Part shown: piece after piece, positions 42,601-45,482 of the stretch | Layout of the letters: every line of letters starts with the position of its first letter | How positions within the stretch are numbered: the stretch's first letter is position 1 | DNA from: Candidatus Peregrinibacteria bacterium | GTDB lineage: Bacteria; Patescibacteriota; Gracilibacteria; Peribacterales; Peribacteraceae | Direction: 5' to 3' | DNA length: 45,482 nucleotides | Assembly: GCA_016178535.1 (NCBI GenBank) | Contig: JACOTD010000046.1 | Span: 1 to 45,482, forward strand | Translations under genes and position numbers: made by a program | The notes under the pieces: model-generated | What the model was told of the DNA's origin: nothing | The model's input: only the letters and a program-made list of their open reading frames with translations | The model's database searches: none

Positions 42601-43323
42601 GGAAAGACGTTCAAAGACCTCGGCTTGACGGACGCTTCCGCAGCGATCACGCGCGCGCAGACCTTCGAGCTGATGCAGAAAGTGCTGCACTTACCCGATG
42701 GCGATCCCACGACGATCAGCGGATTCAAGGATGTGGCGGGAGCATCCGCTGACGTCCAGAGCGCCACGGCCGCACTCTACGATGCGGGCGTGATCAGCGG
42801 CAATCCCGACGGAACGTTCGGCTTCAGGAATCCTCTGAGGCGTTCCGAGTTCGTCAAGGTCGCCGTCGGCGTGACCGAAGGCGCATCCGGCAACACCGCA
42901 ACACCGGCACCAGCGCCGGCGGCAGGCTCCACCTCACCGCAGCCGGCAGCGACGCAGCCAACGACTCAGGCTGCTCCTGCCGCAGCGAGTGTATCGTCTC
43001 CCACGCCCGAAGTGGCCTTCCATGCAGACGCGATACATCAGGATGCACTGACGAAGATCCTTTCCCTCGTCACACAATTCAAATCGCTGCACAGCACATT
43101 GAGTGTCGATCATCCCGAAGTCAATAGGCGGATTAGCCTCATGGGTGATCTCGTGAAGAGCTTGGGGAATATTCAAGATGATACCTTCGTGAAGCCCACC
43201 AAGGAGGGCTTCCCCCCAGAGTACATGAAGAACGTGACGACGGATTTGCGTCTTCAGTTACCCAAGGATCAGTACGAGGAGCTCAGTTCTATTTTGAAGG
43301 AAATGCGTCAGCCGATCAACTAG
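39682..43323 (+). CDS. large cell-surface protein with Gly/Pro/Cys-rich N-terminal region and C-terminal SLH-like repeats
   Basis: N-terminal TM ASIAVLSLFVGLIIVVGHQFGGFLVA; Cys/Gly/Pro-rich region; C-terminal ITRAQTFELMQKVLHLPDG…FKDVAGASADVQSATAALYDAGVISGNPDGTFGFRNPLRRSEFVKVAVGV typical of SLH domains. Confidence 0.85.
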   Translation: MTKHSSSSARPHVPARFSDASIAVLSLFVGLIIVVGHQFGGFLVAQTTAPPPPPPDSTSPPPPSTPPPSDQYVYPPDGQYAPSPSGSYPPPPGGSPSGGMTCEAGCATIPEAQRSSCIAGCQGGGMPPGGSPGGIPSGGMTPAQCIAQMCAGKSGDTYNGCVNGCNSMNSGGSPGVMPGTTPGTSSGPGSPTCKQDHCTNIPNTTPTMVQRCNDWCDGKTTAGTQPGGYQSGQDMNCAINGDPVKNHPGAVDCNAAECTKIWNEANGCYRTGSMPGGGPNNGMGGARTYWSQAKGKTFTVTTNGDCDALVSSGQIPANESDWCKTAVGGGSGGNNYGGGPNNAMGPTHCKYPGGHDVSCKSPNVDCSEGGAAISSAVLASYGAPTTCDGGNSGGGGPMGGGNCHTECGPTSTSVCRQVCDGQNGGNPGGFDWNACIAKRKASGMTDDAAKADCNSISGYNNQPYPWNQNSNTGFQGQGMPVPGGAGPYGPGQYQQYGQGGYGNGQYGPGNYGVFGGNMFQGQGGMSPEDQQKMQAQQQGMMKRQMFQGMSQMCDQSTRTFGGPNAQEILSKLKQAGDACFAQMKAIADSTTDFASFQQQAQEYAAQFNQQLNDIFNSSRKDEQKQHAAEYIRQMSEGAKQADGMIQQVAAKHPDVAAQMKDMQQKALAAVAQAQSQLDSGNLDAVFQILDAVSKELQGRMQGWQSAMHEGNGGQFSFVDNAGAYQDLAGKLGNDNFAGQFKQKKFDRGHLEKLQTLATIDPKSLTEYLNFQQGEEDIHGPDLIKTASDNNVSTADLADLIAAKNAILQQIKDATDQLLNLKKEVKAIIADLKSFNFDPAVAAKVGELAKKISSLDPKAAAAQLEALKTESRVEEFKAGRSAFVDASADNDWFAKFAKEAKERGLVKGVDPAGTQLDPNGVTNVAAAITIAARATGDDIDASAQPTTPEGIKMAKQTPWAAGAIALCETKLEEEGKTFKDLGLTDASAAITRAQTFELMQKVLHLPDGDPTTISGFKDVAGASADVQSATAALYDAGVISGNPDGTFGFRNPLRRSEFVKVAVGVTEGASGNTATPAPAPAAGSTSPQPAATQPTTQAAPAAASVSSPTPEVAFHADAIHQDALTKILSLVTQFKSLHSTLSVDHPEVNRRISLMGDLVKSLGNIQDDTFVKPTKEGFPPEYMKNVTTDLRLQLPKDQYEELSSILKEMRQPIN

Positions 43324-43344
43324 ACGTTCCTGGAGCATCGGAGG

Positions 43345-43380
43345 AGGTACCCGTGGGCCTCGCGCCCAGGGGTACCTTTT
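43345..43380 (+). terminator. strong Rho-independent terminator
   Basis: AGGTACCCgTGGGC-ctcgc-GCCCAgGGGTACCTTTT. Confidence 0.9.
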
Positions 43381-43416
43381 CAATATTTGAGCGCATCAAA
43401 GTTCAGCAAGAAATAC

Positions 43417-43731
43417 CTACGATTTGCCGTTCTCACCATCGATGACGCCATTCTGCAGCTCATCATCCGGTGCCGCCTTATTCCGCACTTCCTTCCCGCA
43501 GCGTTCGCAGCGGTGGATCAGGATCCATCCCTTTTTCCCATCCTGATCGAGCCCCACCGCAGGCATCAATCCTCCGCAACCGGAAGCGCGATCGCCGGGT
43601 CCTCGGTCGTCGACATGCTTCGAGTACAGGCAGAATGGACAGTGGTTGCGATAGGAACCATGTTCGAGTGGTTCAATGGATCGACCACAGTGTTCGCAGA
43701 GGAATGGTTCTTGGCGAGGGAGGAAGGGCAT
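43417..43731 (-). CDS. RNHCP-domain zinc-ribbon protein
   Basis: FLCEHCGRSIEPLEHGSYRNHCPFCLYSKHVDDRGPGDRASGCGGLMPAVGL…HRCERCGKE. Confidence 0.85.
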   Translation of the reverse strand: MPFLPRQEPFLCEHCGRSIEPLEHGSYRNHCPFCLYSKHVDDRGPGDRASGCGGLMPAVGLDQDGKKGWILIHRCERCGKEVRNKAAPDDELQNGVIDGENGKS

Positions 43732-43737
43732 CGGGCG

Positions 43738-43881
43738 TCACTTCATCGTCGGTCGATGATCATGCCTCCTCTCCTCATGATTACGCGACGCAAGAACAAC
43801 AATGACGATCAGCAGCATCATAATGGTGACGCCACTGACCGCAGTAACGACGAGGAGATCATTGGGAGCGAAAAAGGTCAT
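43738..43881 (-). CDS. small membrane protein (MTFFAPNDLLVVTAVSGVTIMMLLIVIVVLASRNHEERRHDHRPTMK)
   Basis: One TM segment; ATGA overlap with upstream ORF; 6 nt from RNHCP gene. Confidence 0.5.
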   Translation of the reverse strand: MTFFAPNDLLVVTAVSGVTIMMLLIVIVVLASRNHEERRHDHRPTMK

Positions 43882-44090
43882 GGTTTTGTGAGGAAGAACG
43901 ATGTAAACATCAACGACAGCGAGCACAATACTACCACGATGAAGCCATACAAGCTTCCTTTTTCGAAGAAAAATGGAATGGCGTAGGAGGTGAACATGGC
44001 AGTTCCAACATCTGCCACCATATCGGCGATGCGATCGGGTCGAGCCTTTGAGAACACCGGAAGTACAACCATGGCCCGCCAACGTATCAC
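43878..44090 (-). CDS. small membrane protein (70 aa)
   Basis: Two hydrophobic segments; GTGA overlap with ychF stop and ATGA overlap with downstream ORF. Confidence 0.5.
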   Translation of the reverse strand: MIRWRAMVVLPVFSKARPDRIADMVADVGTAMFTSYAIPFFFEKGSLYGFIVVVLCSLSLMFTSFFLTKP

Positions 44091-45181
44091 ACATGGAACC
44101 GGAAGTGCATCACGTCTCCATCCTTCACGCCATACTCCTTCCCCTCGAGTCGCATCTTTCCTGCTTCTTTGGCTTTCTGCTCCGATCCAAACTGTACAAA
44201 ATCATTGTACGAGATCGTCGCTGCAGCGATGAAGCCGCGCTGGAAATCGGTGTGGATCACGCCCGCGGCCTCGGGCGCCGTTGCTCCTCGCGTGATCGTC
44301 CACGCGCGCACTTCTTCGGGGCCGGCGGTGAAGAACGTTTGGTATCCGAGGAGGTCGTAGGCGGCTGCAATCAAGCGATCGAGTCCGGACGATGTGACTC
44401 CCAGATCCAGGAGAAACATCTGCGCTTCCTCGGGGGCGAGATCCTGGAGATCCTCTTCGATCTTGGCGGAGATGATGACGACCTGGCTTGCCGACGGGAG
44501 GAGCATCTGCGCCTTCACGTCATCAATCGTCAGGCTCCCCATCTGCGCTTCCGATGCGTTGAGGGCGACAATCACGGGCTTGAGGGTCAGGAGCTGGAAC
44601 TCGCGCGCGATCACGCGTTCGTCGCTGTCGAACGAGAGCGAGGATGCCGGCTTGCCCTCTTGCAGCGCCGCCTCGATCTTCTGCAGCACGCTCCATTCGA
44701 GTTGCTTGCCTTTGTCGCCGGTGCGCGCCCCGCCCTGGGTCTTCTCGATCCTCTTGCGCACCGAATCGAGATCCGCGAGCGCAAGCTCCGTTTCAATCGT
44801 CTCGCGGTCGCGCTTGGGATCGATGCTCCCTTCCACGTGGATCACGTCGCCGCCCTCGAAGATGCGGACAACGTGGCAGACGGCATCCACCTCGCGAATG
44901 TGACTGAGGAATTTGTTCCCGAGCCCCTCGCCCGTACTCGCTCCTTTCACGAGCCCCGCGATGTCCACGAATTCGACGGTGGCCGGGATCACCTTCTTCG
45001 GCTTCACAAGCTCCGCCAGAGTTCGCAGTCGCTCGTCGGGAACTTCGACGATGCCGACGTTCGGATCGATCGTGCAGAAGGGATAGTTCGCCGCCTGCGC
45101 GCCTCTGCTCTTGGTCAACGCATTGAAGAGCGTCGATTTGCCGACGTTTGGTAGTCCTACTATTCCAATTCTCAGGGGCAT
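44087..45181 (-). CDS. ychF: ribosome-binding ATPase/GTPase YchF (OLA1 family)
   Basis: [52 protein letters not shown] … [35 protein letters not shown]; start at 45181. Confidence 0.96.
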   Translation of the reverse strand: MPLRIGIVGLPNVGKSTLFNALTKSRGAQAANYPFCTIDPNVGIVEVPDERLRTLAELVKPKKVIPATVEFVDIAGLVKGASTGEGLGNKFLSHIREVDAVCHVVRIFEGGDVIHVEGSIDPKRDRETIETELALADLDSVRKRIEKTQGGARTGDKGKQLEWSVLQKIEAALQEGKPASSLSFDSDERVIAREFQLLTLKPVIVALNASEAQMGSLTIDDVKAQMLLPSASQVVIISAKIEEDLQDLAPEEAQMFLLDLGVTSSGLDRLIAAAYDLLGYQTFFTAGPEEVRAWTITRGATAPEAAGVIHTDFQRGFIAAATISYNDFVQFGSEQKAKEAGKMRLEGKEYGVKDGDVMHFRFHV

Positions 45182-45218
45182 GGTGGAAGTATGAAGGATC
45201 TCGGGAGGAAGAACCAAG

Positions 45219-45312
45219 ATACAAGATGCAAGATACAAAAAATGCACCAAGGAATATTGGAACAATCGTCCATCGATCATTCTTTGTTTCTTGTATCTTG
45301 TTTCTTGTTCCT
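45219..45312. repeat. heptad-periodic inverted-repeat element (H13)
   Basis: CAAGATACAAGATGCAAGATACAAAA … CGATCATTCTTTGTTTCTTGTATCTTGTTTCTTGTTCC. Confidence 0.85.
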
Positions 45313-45417
45313 TCTGCGATCTTTCCCCATCCACAAGCCAAACCGTAATTCCCGATTCCCACGCCTAGCGCAGATTGACTTGCCATGTTCTGAACAACTC
45401 CTGTATACGTATTGGCC

Positions 45418-45482
45418 ATGCCGGAAGTCTGGTACTTGAAGGAGATACGCGAGAGGGACAAGGAGGTCCGTCGTCTGAAGCA
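45418..45482 (+). CDS. 5' end of a truncated CDS (MPEVWYLKEIRERDKEVRRLK…)
   Basis: ATG at 45418, open to window end; too short to classify. Confidence 0.35.
   Translation, partial: MPEVWYLKEIRERDKEVRRLK

Overview
The window looks like a chromosomal segment from a candidate-phylum-type bacterium (Peregrinibacteria/Peribacteria-like CPR lineage; this is inferred from gene style only). TGA is used as a stop codon. Housekeeping genes present: carA, a ferredoxin-NADP reductase-like flavoprotein, purN, a CofE-like ligase, rpoC (with no rpoB beside it), rpsL-rpsG-fusA, a YerC/TrpR-like regulator, ribD, a B12-dependent ribonucleotide reductase and ychF. These alternate with very large surface or envelope proteins: Gly/Pro-repeat, DUF4215 Cys-rich, SLH-domain and transglutaminase-like. 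Two toxin-antitoxin-like pairs (VapBC-like and MNT/HEPN) and several small operons are also present. The most unusual signal is a set of short interspersed repeat families that sit between genes and also, in frame, inside conserved genes: (i) C-rich/G-rich palindromes, (ii) heptanucleotide-periodic inverted-repeat elements, (iii) TTCGAC..GCTCAGG REP-like elements. carA carries three such segments, the cofE-like gene one or two, and rpoC one. Other notable items: a diverged duplicate of the rpsG 3' end (11 of 16 codons differ synonymously) next to a REP-like element, a DUF2335-type gene split by a frameshift, and a 25-bp inverted repeat near the two window ends. All calls are by eye from the sequence; no database search was run.
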